64,000 nt of DNA. Source: Amphibalanus amphitrite. Lineage: Eukaryota > Arthropoda > Thecostraca > Balanomorpha > Balanidae. A program made the position numbers and the translations under genes. Below are positions 39,651-49,800 of the stretch, one piece after another (the first letter of the stretch is position 1; each line of letters starts with the position of its first letter). The notes under the pieces are model-generated. The model was given only the letters and a program-made list of their open reading frames with translations. It had not been told where the DNA came from and searched no databases. The stretch is taken from contig NW_024881523.1 of the NCBI RefSeq assembly GCF_019059575.1, positions 62,001 through 126,000 on the forward strand, read 5' to 3'.

Positions 39651-41321
39651 TCACAACTCGTCACCCTCGGGTTGGTGCAGGTCACCGAGCCGACTGAGGG
39701 CGTCCCCCGTGATCCGGTGCAGGTGCCAGCCGTCAGCCGTGAGGTCCACAGCTCCCAGCTGCCGGTAGAACCTCCTCACCATCGCGTTCCCGTCTGGCAG
39801 TGTGAAGTTGATGCGGCTGCAGCGGTGGCTGCGGGCCCAGTCTGCCAGTGCGGCCATCAGCCGGGCGCCGAGCCGGTGGCCGCGGCACGCCGGTACCACG
39901 TACAGATCCTCCAGGTACGCGGTACGGCCCACGTGCGCCGAGTACGTCACGTAGTGCAGACAGATGCCGACCAGCTGACCGGGCGCGTCCCGCCGCTCGG
40001 CCACGTGGCACGTGAACGCCGGCGGCCCGTGGCGCGGAAACCCGTCCTCGGCTAACTGGGCGGCCGTCATGACCAGTGGGGTGGCGAGCTTTATCTCGGT
40101 CAGCAACTCCTGAAGGAAATCGTACGAGGCACGCGTTGATGAATGTGGCCCGAAATGAAAAATGTAAATAAACGAGCTTTTTATGATTCATTATAAGATT
40201 ACAACTTGAAGTTTCTTTCAAGCTAAGTAACTTAACCCTCGCCCGTATAGGGGGGGGGGGGTCGAACGGACCCCCCTCGGTTTTTCGCGAATAACTCGCG
40301 TAAAAAGCGGCCGATCGCGACGAAACTTTCAGTACCCTCGCGTTAATCAATTTTACACCTACCCTGAAATTTTCATGACCCTGACCGTAATGACCTTTGA
40401 CCTGTGACCTACTTTTCGAGACCATGTTTGGCCGGAATCGCGATTCGGCGTATGTCGGCTCGCATTAGCCGCGCGTTTGCAATATTTTCGTGGTTGCGTT
40501 CAACCATGGGATATGATGTTGCTCCCATGCATTAGGGTGGGTGTCAAGGTCACCGAAAGGTCAGGTCATTGACCTTTGATGACCTCGGTTCACTTTTTCG
40601 AGTTTTACATGTTTTTAGGCCAGTTTTTGGAGCTGAATTCGAAATTAGCAACCATATGAACATTTACGAAGTAGTTTTGGTGCCTTCGTAACATGTTACG
40701 AAGCTGTCAGAGGCGGTTGCCACTTACTACGAATACCCTTACTGGTTGACCTGACCTGACCTGACCCGACCTGGCCTACATGCATGAAGACATCATCTGT
40801 GATCAAAACTACCATGATATTCGTGATCAGCACCCCGAAAAAACCCATAGCAGCCACGCTTTACGACTTCCGAACAGGTACCGATTTTCCCGACTTTTGG
40901 GTCATTGACCTGACCTGGAAGGTCAACCGATGACCTAGGACCTTAAAATTGGGAATCATCGGCTTCCTCTCGTCACGGGTAACACGCTCGTTTTTTTCCG
41001 CGAAGCTCTAGCTCGATCAGGGGCCAAACGGCAAGGGGGGGGGGGGGTCCAACGGACCTCCCCCCCCCTTGCGGCTGGAAAAACACCAATACGGGCGAGG
41101 GTTAATTTCATTAATTCTACGAGTATTATCCCGTATTCTATTCCTGAGTATGAGGACTGCGATTATCCACCCCAAGTAATAAAAAAGCATGTGCTTCAGC
41201 CTTCAATTGTCTAGAAAAGTGAGCGACAAAACCTGTTTTAAGCATGTTTACCTGCACCAGGTTGAGAATCAGGACAATCGTCCCTAACAGCCACTCGGAT
41301 CCGATACCCAGACTCAGACAT
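39651..41321 (-). CDS. SSAT-like GNAT acetyltransferase (diamine/thialysine N-acetyltransferase family), first exon frameshifted
   Basis: Exon 1 (41321-41252) starts MSESGYRIRVAVRDDCPD, and exon 2 (40109-39651) continues ELLTEIKLATP to the stop. The join is a clean GTAAAC donor and CTTCAG acceptor. The last codons of exon 1 must read ILNLVQ to match SSAT (ILRLIKEL), but in the sequence they are two bases out of frame with the start, as if AT were missing in GAT(AT)TCTC. With that repaired the length would be about 176 residues (human SSAT1: 171). Exon 2 has the GNAT core: YLEDLYVVPACRG, RGHRLGARL for acetyl-CoA, and FYRQLGA, where SSAT has its catalytic Tyr. The family acetylates polyamines or related amines. 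The intron holds element B. It is either a pseudogene or a sequence error. Confidence 0.72.
40236..41101. mobile_element. TTAA-flanked hairpin element B (piggyBac-like, non-autonomous)
   Basis: TTAA lies at 40232-40235 and 41102-41105. The ends are CCCTCGCCCGTAT and ATACGGGCGAGGG, a perfect 13-bp inverted repeat. Hairpins lie inside both ends: 40246-40278 (G12, loop TCGAACGGA, C6) and 41032-41071 (GCAAG, G-run, TCCAACGGAC, C-run, CTTGC). The interior is dense in TGACCTGACC words. It sits in the intron of the SSAT-like gene. Confidence 0.85.
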
Positions 41322-41647
41322 GTTCACTCTAAGGTCCGCTATAAGCGCTGAGAGCACCGCTCTACTCAGCCGCTCGCCAGCCACCGGCACACCGGACTGG
41401 TTTGTTAGGTTTGTCGCTGGTCGCTCCGCCAGACGACAGACTAAAATCAGTGCCATAAATCAGGGCTGATGTTTTAGTAACTGGGATGAAATTGTTTATA
41501 TAGCGCGCCTCTGGCGGATCCAGACTTGCGTTTTTAGGGGGGGGGGGCGGAAGGCAACGCATGGCCAATCCCGAAAGTTGCGGGGGGGGGGTAGGGCCGA
41601 TGGCGACAAAAAAGAAAAGCCTATATATGGATGTTAGCAGTGTTTAA

Positions 41648-42840
41648 CCCTCGCCCTGGCAGGGGGGGTTGATGCGACCCCCCCTAAGGTTTTTCGAAGA
41701 TAGCGTAAAAACGGCGGCGCGCAGCGCCGCCAAATTTGGCACAGCTTATGGGGCAACCTTTTTACATATAACCCGAAAATTTCAGGTCCGAGTGACCTTG
41801 GGTCAGGTCAACAGGTCCATAGGCGGCGGAACGGGAGGGCACCGGGGCACCGTGCCCCCCTTTGATTTTGGCATTTTAACATTAGCCCTATGGGCGTTGC
41901 ATGGAAAGAATGGGACCAAAAGTCGACAGTGCCCCCCTTTAATTGAAGGTGCTCCGCCGCCACTGACCAGGTCAGAAAAACCGGTACAAGGTCAAGGTCA
42001 AATTTCAATTTTCTTTTTGCACCTGTCCAGCTCACAGCTTTGGACTGATTTTCTTCAAACTTTCAGGATGTGCTAAGTTCACCGAGTTGTATAACATATA
42101 GTTCGTTTTTTAGGTCACTGACCTGAGGTCAGTTAGAGCCTAGAGGTCATTACGTCGTAATGTTAAGCCTATGGGAAAATGCTAAATTCGGAAAATACTG
42201 GAGATATCCGCTTCGTTCTATCACTTTTGTGCTTTGAAACCACAGTACTTAACAGCAGGTCACTTGGTGCTTCTTTGTTTGGTGTACTTATCCATGGGTC
42301 AGGTCAAATGAGGTCAACTGAGGTCAAATGACGTTTTTGCCAATAACTTTGCACATAATGACGCTAGAGCTTAAAAATGGTATCATTGTGTTCCTGGTGA
42401 TCAGTCGAATCGAATGATATGCAATATGATGCAATTTGGTTAACTTGAGCTTAATTCATTAATTTAAGTTTACTTAAAATTTAAGAAAAACTTTAAGTAC
42501 ACTTAAGCAAGCTAAAAAGTATATAATTTGACGCGGCTTGACGTCCTGAGTTCACTGGTGCTTTTCTTTTTGCTCTATCTTAATTAGATCAAAAGTTATA
42601 AGCGAAAAACATTTGACCTGTTTTTAGCGAAATTTTTTACATTTATACCCCCCAAAATCCCCTAAATATTGACCTAGAGCAACCAAATTTGCACAGGGGC
42701 GAGAACTCCAGGGGGCCCACCTACCTACCAAATTTGGTGTTTCTAGGTGCCATAGGAGCCAATCGCGAGGGGGGGGGGGTCGCATCGACCCCCCCCCCCT
42801 GCCAGGCCGTGTTATGAAAAATGCCCTGCCAGGGCGAGGG
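41648..42840. mobile_element. TTAA-flanked hairpin element C (piggyBac-like, non-autonomous)
   Basis: TTAA lies at 41644-41647 and 42841-42844. The ends are CCCTCGCCCTGGCAGGG and CCCTGCCAGGGCGAGGG, an inverted repeat of 17 bp. Hairpins lie at about 41654-41690 (loop TTGATGCGA) and 42767-42803 (loop TCGCATCGA; the two loops are each other's complement in part). A copy of MITE family M is inserted at 41821-41961. The interior is non-coding, with repeated GGTCAGGTCA words. Confidence 0.87.
41821..41961 (+). mobile_element. MITE family M, copy 2, nested in element C
   Basis: It runs from AGGCGGCGGAACG to CTCCGCCGCC and is almost identical to 27617-27771, but lacks the small CGGCAGTGCCC duplication. 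Its position inside element C shows it moved after C inserted. Confidence 0.85.
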
Positions 42841-43107
42841 TTAACCCGATATTTCAAAGTGGTCTTTATCGATTCATCAATGGGATTCTTTGAGGATATT
42901 TTTTTACCGTAAGTTTAATGCAAAAAAAAAAAAACAACAGTAAAACGTTTCCTAGCAAAACTGGACTCACGTGGGACTCCTAAGAGACCATTGGAGCTGC
43001 AGTTGGCTACCTCAGACGTCAGGGTACGCCTTCAGATGTAGGTATAATAGGACTCGCCTGGAGGCCTCGCTCAGGCTACACTTATACGGCCTTGGGCTAC
43101 ACTAGCA

Positions 43108-43760
43108 GCGTTTTTTTTTTCGGTTTCTGCGGGATTTCGGTTTCCCCGCTTTTTCGGTTTCCGCGTTTTTTCTTCGTACAGGGCGGCGGCCTCCACGTGG
43201 ACGGCTTTGCTTACCTATAGGATAGTGATGATAAAGTGATCAATTTACGAAAATAGGTAGGCCTATGTTATATGTATTCGTATTTTTGCAAAACTATTAA
43301 CAAATAATTGTTTTGAAATTTTGCATGTAACCATGAATATATTTATGACAGTACCTAATCATTCGTCAGCTACAAACCGACTATCATGCGTGAAGTTAGA
43401 AGAATGTAAGCTGAGAATCACATTTTCGCTGTTTTATTATTCTTATATTGTTTTTCACTATACTTTTTATCATTATTCACATTGTTTTCATTAATTTAAT
43501 ATAATTAAAAATGTATTCCATCGTGACCCCCTACCTAATTGACCACAGTGATTTCTAGCCGATCATCACTAAAACAAGATCCCACAGAAACCGAAAAAAA
43601 TCGAAACTATATAACTTTTTCGGTTCTTCTTCAGACTCGGTTTTTGCGGGATTTCGTTCCACGGGAGACCAGACTGGCAGTGTAGCTGGCGCAATGCATT
43701 TGCTATGGGACGAACTTAACGACGCGAGCCGAAATCCCGCAGAAACAAAAAAAAAAAACG
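43108..43760. mobile_element. MITE-like element with GTTTCTGCGGGATTTCGG inverted ends
   Basis: The left end is CGTTTTTTTTTTTCGGTTTCTGCGGGATTTCGG-like (43108-43141). The right end, CCGAAATCCCGCAGAAAC followed by an A run and CG, ends at 43760. Internal copies of CGGTTT-GCGGGATTTCG appear near 43635-43660. No coding content. Confidence 0.65.
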
Positions 43761-44206
43761 TCAGAATCCAATATATACCTAATGTGTAGTACCTACCCTG
43801 GTACCTACATATCTTTCACCCACTGTCCCCGCTCGCCAGGACCGGGAACACGATAGAATATCGTCTGTCAATCACTCTCTTTTTGTTCCAACGTAGGAGG
43901 CCCCAACGGCATTGCGTGCGGGCGCGTGATCATGGTGTACGTGAAAGAAAGAAGCTGCAGGTAATATGTTATTAACGATTAGGTGCAACTTTATTTATGA
44001 TTATGTCGATTGATTGTGTTGAGTGATATGACTTTGCCTATGTAGTTAATAGCCGTTCTAGAAAAAAGCATCAAATTAACCCGCTGCAATTTCACGATAG
44101 ATATTCAACATCGTTAGGTTAGGTTAGGGTAATTCGCTCATTCTGTTCTAAAGAAAACAATGGTCGGATGTCAATACGTTGAGCGATCTTGGCATCCATT
44201 CGCAAG

Positions 44207-44461
44207 GGCGCGGGAACTACTTTCAGATGGAGGGGGGGGGCACACCACGATAGAGATCAACCTAGGATACCCCCAAATCTAGTTTTCTCACCGGTTTTAG
44301 GCCACTTATTTACCACCCATTGATTTTTTCAACAAAAAAGAAAACATATGCATACAAAGTGCGGTATTCCGTATCAAAGTTGTGGAGGCACCGCCCCCAC
44401 GGCCCCAGAGTTGTAGGGGCAATCTGCCCCCACTACCCCCCCCCCCCCCGGTTCCCGCGCC
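44207..44461. mobile_element. Small element with GGCGCGGGAAC ends and subterminal G/C runs
   Basis: GGCGCGGGAAC at 44207-44217 is mirrored by GTTCCCGCGCC at 44451-44461. A G run follows the left end and a C run of 14 precedes the right end, so the two termini can pair more deeply. Size 255 bp, non-coding. Confidence 0.55.
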
Positions 44462-44864
44462 TATATCCATCACGGTGATATCGCTTCTAGCCATGCACTG
44501 CCTTACACTTGGCTTACGAGTATGTTTGTTAGGGATATATTGATAGCCAAACGGTCACAATCGTTAACGAGCGCCCAGCTGCAGTTCCGCTGACCCCGGC
44601 GGTGTTAGGCGGGCATCGACAGCGCGGCGGTCTGCCCGCCCGTCTGTGGACGGTGCAGTTACCTACCCCAGTGCGGGCGGCGCGCGGTCAAGGACGACGA
44701 TAAGCGCCGACCGACCGAGCGGCTGACCTATGTGGCAAGGCGACGCCCCTTCCGGTCAAACACTGGCATACCTACTGCGCAGGGGTGACGGATTCAGAAA
44801 ATGGTTGGAGGGACTATAGGAGGCCGAATACAGTAAAACCAATTGTTGACTCCCTTATGTTTAA

Positions 44865-44921
44865 CCCGCGCCCCAGTGGGCGGTCTCAGCCAACTTCGCC
44901 CTAGTGGGGGGGGGGGGGGCA
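44865..44921. repeat. Solo left end of a TTAA element
   Basis: TTAA at 44861-44864 is followed by CCCGCGCCCCAGTGGGCGG, and about 40 bases later by CCCTAGTGGGGGGGGGGGGG. This resembles the left ends of elements A-C, but no matching right end was seen before the receptor gene. Confidence 0.4.
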
Positions 44922-44990
44922 TGAGGAGGAATCATCCGCGGAACGTCACGTACAGCGCAACACAGACAGCCAAAAAAGGTGCACTACATT

Positions 44991-46397
44991 TCAGACATCA
45001 ACAGATGCCGATGCTAAGTCCTTGTCGACATTTATGGCGGATTTGCTCATGCGTTGCCATTTTAGCCGGTTTGCACTCAGCCTCAGCCGCTTTGCCGAGT
45101 ATGTGGACAAGAAACACTCAATCAAGAGTATGGTTAAGCTGGCCATGACGGCGAGTGGGACGATAAGTAGCAGCGCGAACGAGTTGACCAAAGAGATTGG
45201 TGTCGCCTCGGTTGGACGGGGACACAAATCAGCCTTCCGAATCCATTTCTTTTTCAGTCGCGAAACGACGCCACCTTCGTTCATCCTTCGCAAAACCTGG
45301 TTCATTGGTTTTCTCAGAGCATCAAGCTCTTTGGCGATGCCGATATAATTTGCAACACCCTTTAAAGGGAAATCATACAAGCGGGTGAGATTGCACGCTT
45401 TGTTGCCGATCCTACGGAACAATGGATTGATGTTGAAGAAACTCAGTGTCTTTGGTTTCAGCGAAAGAAGGTCTCTTTCGGCTACGGTGCTGTACGGAAC
45501 CAGACGATCTCTTGCAATAACTTGCTGGTATAATTGCTCCACATATGGATCCTTGCTCGCTTTCCAGTCAGTTAAAACAACATGGTCAGGGTCTACCAGC
45601 AGCTTCCAGTCAGATCTTTCCGAGAATTCCTTCAGACTGTTGATCGGTCGTTCGATTTTGACAATTGTTAGATAAGAAACCATTGTCGCCGTGTAGCTGT
45701 TGACGATGATGATGTACAACAGCCAGGTGAGCATTGTGATAACACGGCCGGACAAAAAGCTGGGCACCGAGGGCCAGCCCTGGCCGACCAGCGACCCGAA
45801 CACAGACAGCAGGCAGGCCGTCCACGTCATCTCTGTGCTGGTTTGCCTGTCCTCGGTCCTACTCAGTCGAATGGAGAACCTCAGCGCCAGTGAGAGCAGT
45901 AAGAACGCGCCGAGCAGCATCCACCAGACTGACACGTGGAGCGGCTTTAGTAAAGGGCTAAAACCATCAGCGCTGAAGCTGAGATTAGCATCCAGGCTCT
46001 TGCTGACGTAAAAGGTGCTGACACCCTCTTCGACAGCTGCAGCGTCCAAAAATTCGACCACCTCCGATCGGTCCGCCCTTTTGTGGAGCCAGGTCAGGGC
46101 TACATCGGCTCTCCCGTAGGCCAGCTCTCCCACCAGTCCAGTCCATGTCCCGTTCTCATCCAGCCGTCCGAACTGTCTCTTCATTACGGGTACCAGACGG
46201 TAGCTGAGGTTCAGCGGCTGGGCTATGGCCTTCCACACATCAAACAGATAGCCCTCATAACTAACAGAACCGTCAGGGCCGGTGTGTATCCAGACGTAGG
46301 GCGGATCATGAAAAGCCGCGACTCGCAGCTCTGGCTCCGTGGCTAGATCGTGGCTCTCCGTTGACCAGTTTCCGCCCACGAAGTGAAGACCGGCCAT
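44991..46397 (-). CDS. Divergent ionotropic receptor (IR), paralog 1, intronless
   Basis: One frame of 468 residues starts at the ATG at 46397-46395. Order of parts: ligand-binding lobe S1 (about 22-150, with AAFHDPPYVW and YEGYLFDVWKAIAQ), TM1 at about 156-175, pore helix WTACLLSVFGSLVGQGW (192-208), TM2 at about 217-240 with the iGluR signature SYTATMVSYLT, lobe S2 (about 250-395) and TM3 at about 401-430. Arg110 in RSEVVEF aligns with the glutamate-binding Arg of iGluRs. IRs are chemosensory cation channels of protostomes. There is no amino-terminal domain and no signal peptide from this ATG. The upstream frame that is open in paralog 2 is shifted by one base and stopped by a TAG here, so either 5' exons are missing or the protein starts at the shared MAGLHF. 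Confidence 0.9.
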   Translation of the reverse strand: MAGLHFVGGNWSTESHDLATEPELRVAAFHDPPYVWIHTGPDGSVSYEGYLFDVWKAIAQPLNLSYRLVPVMKRQFGRLDENGTWTGLVGELAYGRADVALTWLHKRADRSEVVEFLDAAAVEEGVSTFYVSKSLDANLSFSADGFSPLLKPLHVSVWWMLLGAFLLLSLALRFSIRLSRTEDRQTSTEMTWTACLLSVFGSLVGQGWPSVPSFLSGRVITMLTWLLYIIIVNSYTATMVSYLTIVKIERPINSLKEFSERSDWKLLVDPDHVVLTDWKASKDPYVEQLYQQVIARDRLVPYSTVAERDLLSLKPKTLSFFNINPLFRRIGNKACNLTRLYDFPLKGVANYIGIAKELDALRKPMNQVLRRMNEGGVVSRLKKKWIRKADLCPRPTEATPISLVNSFALLLIVPLAVMASLTILLIECFLSTYSAKRLRLSANRLKWQRMSKSAINVDKDLASASVDV

Positions 46398-46849
46398 CGC
46401 CAGCTGCCACTACCCTTGGGGACAGTGGTTTGTGTGCTGTGTCACTCTCGTATCCTTCGTAACACCGACTGCCCTGCACTGAGCCCTTCACCGGCCCACC
46501 AACAACCCATACTGCGCGTGCACCACCGACTACCGGCCTGAGCCGAGCCCGCCGCCGACTCCTCAGCGCCGACTGAGGGGCGAGGATAATGGTGTAGAGT
46601 GCTACACTTATCGTGCCGCCGCCTCCGGGGAATGGTAGACATCCATAATAGACATACTAAAGAGTGGGACACCGCGCGAGTAACCGACGCTATTAGTCGT
46701 GAGGGAGTTCCGGCATCGCAAAGCAGCGGCCAGCATGCACTAAAAACAATTCGAAAGAAACGATAACGTAACAGCGTACACTACTGGAAACAATGCCGGA
46801 AAACATGGCGAACTCGGAGACCCTTTGCAGCGAAAATTGGCGTAGTGAA

Positions 46850-49800
46850 CAGTGGCGTATCCAGGATCTTGAAAAGGGGGAGGCCAAACCTGCTCAAGGG
46901 GCCCCACCCTTACCTTAGGGGCCCCAGTAGTGGCGTACTTAACCCACGCCCAGGTGCGGTTCTTTACCACTTTCACCATGTGAGGGAGCCTTTTTAGGCA
47001 CACTCGGCAATCTAAAAAAGAAAAGAAAAGCGAAAAAGCCATCGATATCGATAGCTCTGTACTGTATGTAGTGTAGGTACAATTTATTTCAGCAGTAGGC
47101 ATACAGTTTTTTTGTTGCAATTTGGTCGTCCCCGGGGCCACTAAAGATTATCAAAAGCAAAATGCAAAAGCAAAAGCAAACGATATTTTTCAAAGGGAAG
47201 ATGTTCATCTCTTAGTGTCTTGCGCTGGTTGAGGGCTGATACCCTTAACTTTAGAAGGGCCTGACTCGGGTTGAGCTCTGATCTAGACTCTGATGGCTCT
47301 ATGTCGCCCACATTAGCCTCACTCCGACCTCTGAAGGCTCATTCTGGCCCCTGAAAGCCCTACACCGGCAATAGAGTGAACCACGCTGGCCTCCGGGCCC
47401 TATAATGGCCTCAGGAGACCCATGCTATGGCTGACCTCACAGGTCCCCCCCCTGCTGGCTATTGGGAGTCTTTGAGTCAGTCTGACGACCCTATGCCGCT
47501 CTCGAACCCACGCCGGTCTCTAGAAGCCCATGATGCCCCCTGAGGGTCCCACGCCGGCCTTTAAGGGCCACTCCTACCTCAGGGGGCCCAAACATGCATA
47601 AGATCTGAAAAGTAGCTGCCGAGGCCCTCGAGGTGGCCTCTAATGGCCCGACGTCAGCCTATGAAGGCCCGCGCTGGCTTCTGAGGGTCCAGCACCAGCC
47701 TCTGAAGTCTGAAGTCCGATGACAGATGGCCCCACGCTGGCCTCAGAGGGTTCACGCTGGTCACAGAGTGTCCCACACTGGCCTAAAAGGGCTCCACATT
47801 GTCTTCAGAGGGCCCAAAGCTAGTCTCGGTGGCCAATGGACCTCAATCTGACCAAAGAAGGCCCCATGTCTCTGGGCTTAAAAGACCCCACGCTGGACAT
47901 AGACGGCCCCATGCTGGACATAGAGGGTCCCACACTGGCCTTACAAGGCCCCACACTGGCCTTAGAAGGCCCCACACTGGCCTTAGAAGGCCCCACACTG
48001 GCCTTAGAAAACCCCACAATGGCCTTAGAGGGCCCCACGCTGGCCTTAGAGGGCTGAGCGCTGGCTCCTTAGGGCTCTACACCAGCGTCAAAGGATCCCA
48101 CGCTCGAGTCTAAGCTTCTTTATGGCCGCCAAAGCGACCTCTGAGGGCCCACGCTAGCCTCTGGGGGCTCGGCCTTGGCCTCTGAGGGCCTATGAGGGTC
48201 ATCAAATGGCATTTTAAGATAGTTGAACGCGGTTTGACTTTATTTATGCTTGGGCCAGTACTTTGGATGAGGCCCTGGAGGTCGTTTCTCTTGGGACACT
48301 CAAGCAGGCACGTACCCAGGATTTCGCCCAGGAGGGGGCCGCCTGCTCGCAAAGGGACCCACGGGTCACCCGGATGCCGCTGTCAACCCAGGCAGGGGCG
48401 TATCCAGGGCCTTTCGATGAGGGGATTGGGCACAGTGGGTCCGGTCCCCCCTTGAAGACGGGCCTCTCTGTTCGTCTGTCTGTCTGTCTGTCTAAGCCCT
48501 GAGAAAATGTGCAAAATTGGCAGGTAAAAATATCATTTTTTGCTTGAGAAGCATGCATAAAATGCGCGGTATTTTATGAGGAAGTGAAGCGAGCGAGCGC
48601 CTCAGAGTCACCTGTGTTAGTCCCTCAGAGGTGTCGGTGAAAGGCCGTCAGATGCGCTGGTGTGGGGTCCTCGCAGGCGCCGTTGTGAGGGCCTTATAGG
48701 GCTTAGAGACACTGGTGGGGACCATCACTTAGGCGTTACCATTGAATTCGAGTGATCACGGGCCGTTCAGGTAATCAGAGGCCTCTCAGGTGACCAGGGG
48801 CCTTTCAATTGACCAGGGCCTTTCAATTGACAAAGGGTCTTTAAATTGACCAGGAGCCCACCAGGTGAACAGGGGACCTTCTGATAACCAGGGGACGGTT
48901 ATACCAGGGGCTCTACGGGTAACTAGGGGCCTTTATGTGACTGCAGGGGCCCTTCATATAACCAGGTACTCCCCGGGTAAACATGGGCCCTTCAGGTGAC
49001 CAGGGTTTCTTCAGATCACTGGCCAGGGGTCACCCAGGGGATCAGGGGCCCCTCAGGTAGCTAGGGGTCCCTTAGATAACTAGGGCCCCTCAGGTGACCA
49101 GGGGCCCCTCAGATAACCAGGGGCCCTCATATACCAAGAGGCACCACTGGTAACCAGGGGCCTCTCAGATAATCATGGGCTCTCAGGCAATCACGGGCCC
49201 CTTATGTAATCAGGGGCCCTTCAGGTAAGCAGGGGCCCCTCAGGAAACCAGGGGCCCCTCAGGTAAACATGGCCCCTCAGATAACCAGGGCCCTCAGGTA
49301 ACCAGGGCCCCCGTAGCCAGGGCCCCTCAGGTAACCAGGAGTCCTTCAGATAACCAGGGACCAATCAGGTAACCAGGGCCCAGTGGCGTATCCAGGGGGG
49401 AGGCCAAGAGGCCATGGCCTCCCCCTTTGGCATCAAACATGCAAGTGGGCCCTTTGGGTTACTTGAGTGCAGTGACGTACCCAAGGGGGTCATGGGGGCC
49501 CTGGGGGGCGCCCTGGTTACCTGAGGGTCCCACTGGTCACCTGAGGGGTCCCTGGTTATCTGAGGGGCCCCTGGTTACCTGAGGGCCCATGGTTATCTGA
49601 GGGGCCCTGGTTATCTGAGGGGCCCCTGGTTATCTGAGGGGGCCCTGGTTACCTGATTGGTCCCTGGTTATCTGAAGGACTCCTGGTTACCTGAGGGGCC
49701 CTGGCTACGGGGGCCCTGGTTACCTGAGGGCCCTGGTTATCTGAGGGGCCATGTTTACCTGAGGGGCCCCTGGTTTCCTGAGGGGCCCCTGCTTACCTGA

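Noticed and set aside
39733..40425. 230-codon minus-strand frame overlapping the GNAT exon
   Set aside because: It is a shifted frame of the GC-rich SSAT-like exon; its product is Arg/Gly-rich without domains. It matters only because the frameshifted exon 1 would read into it.
47799..48558. Frames of about 100 codons that occur in identical pairs at 48 kb and 50-51 kb
   Set aside because: They follow the minisatellite composition of the hAT-like element and exist twice only because the element does. No protein family resemblance.
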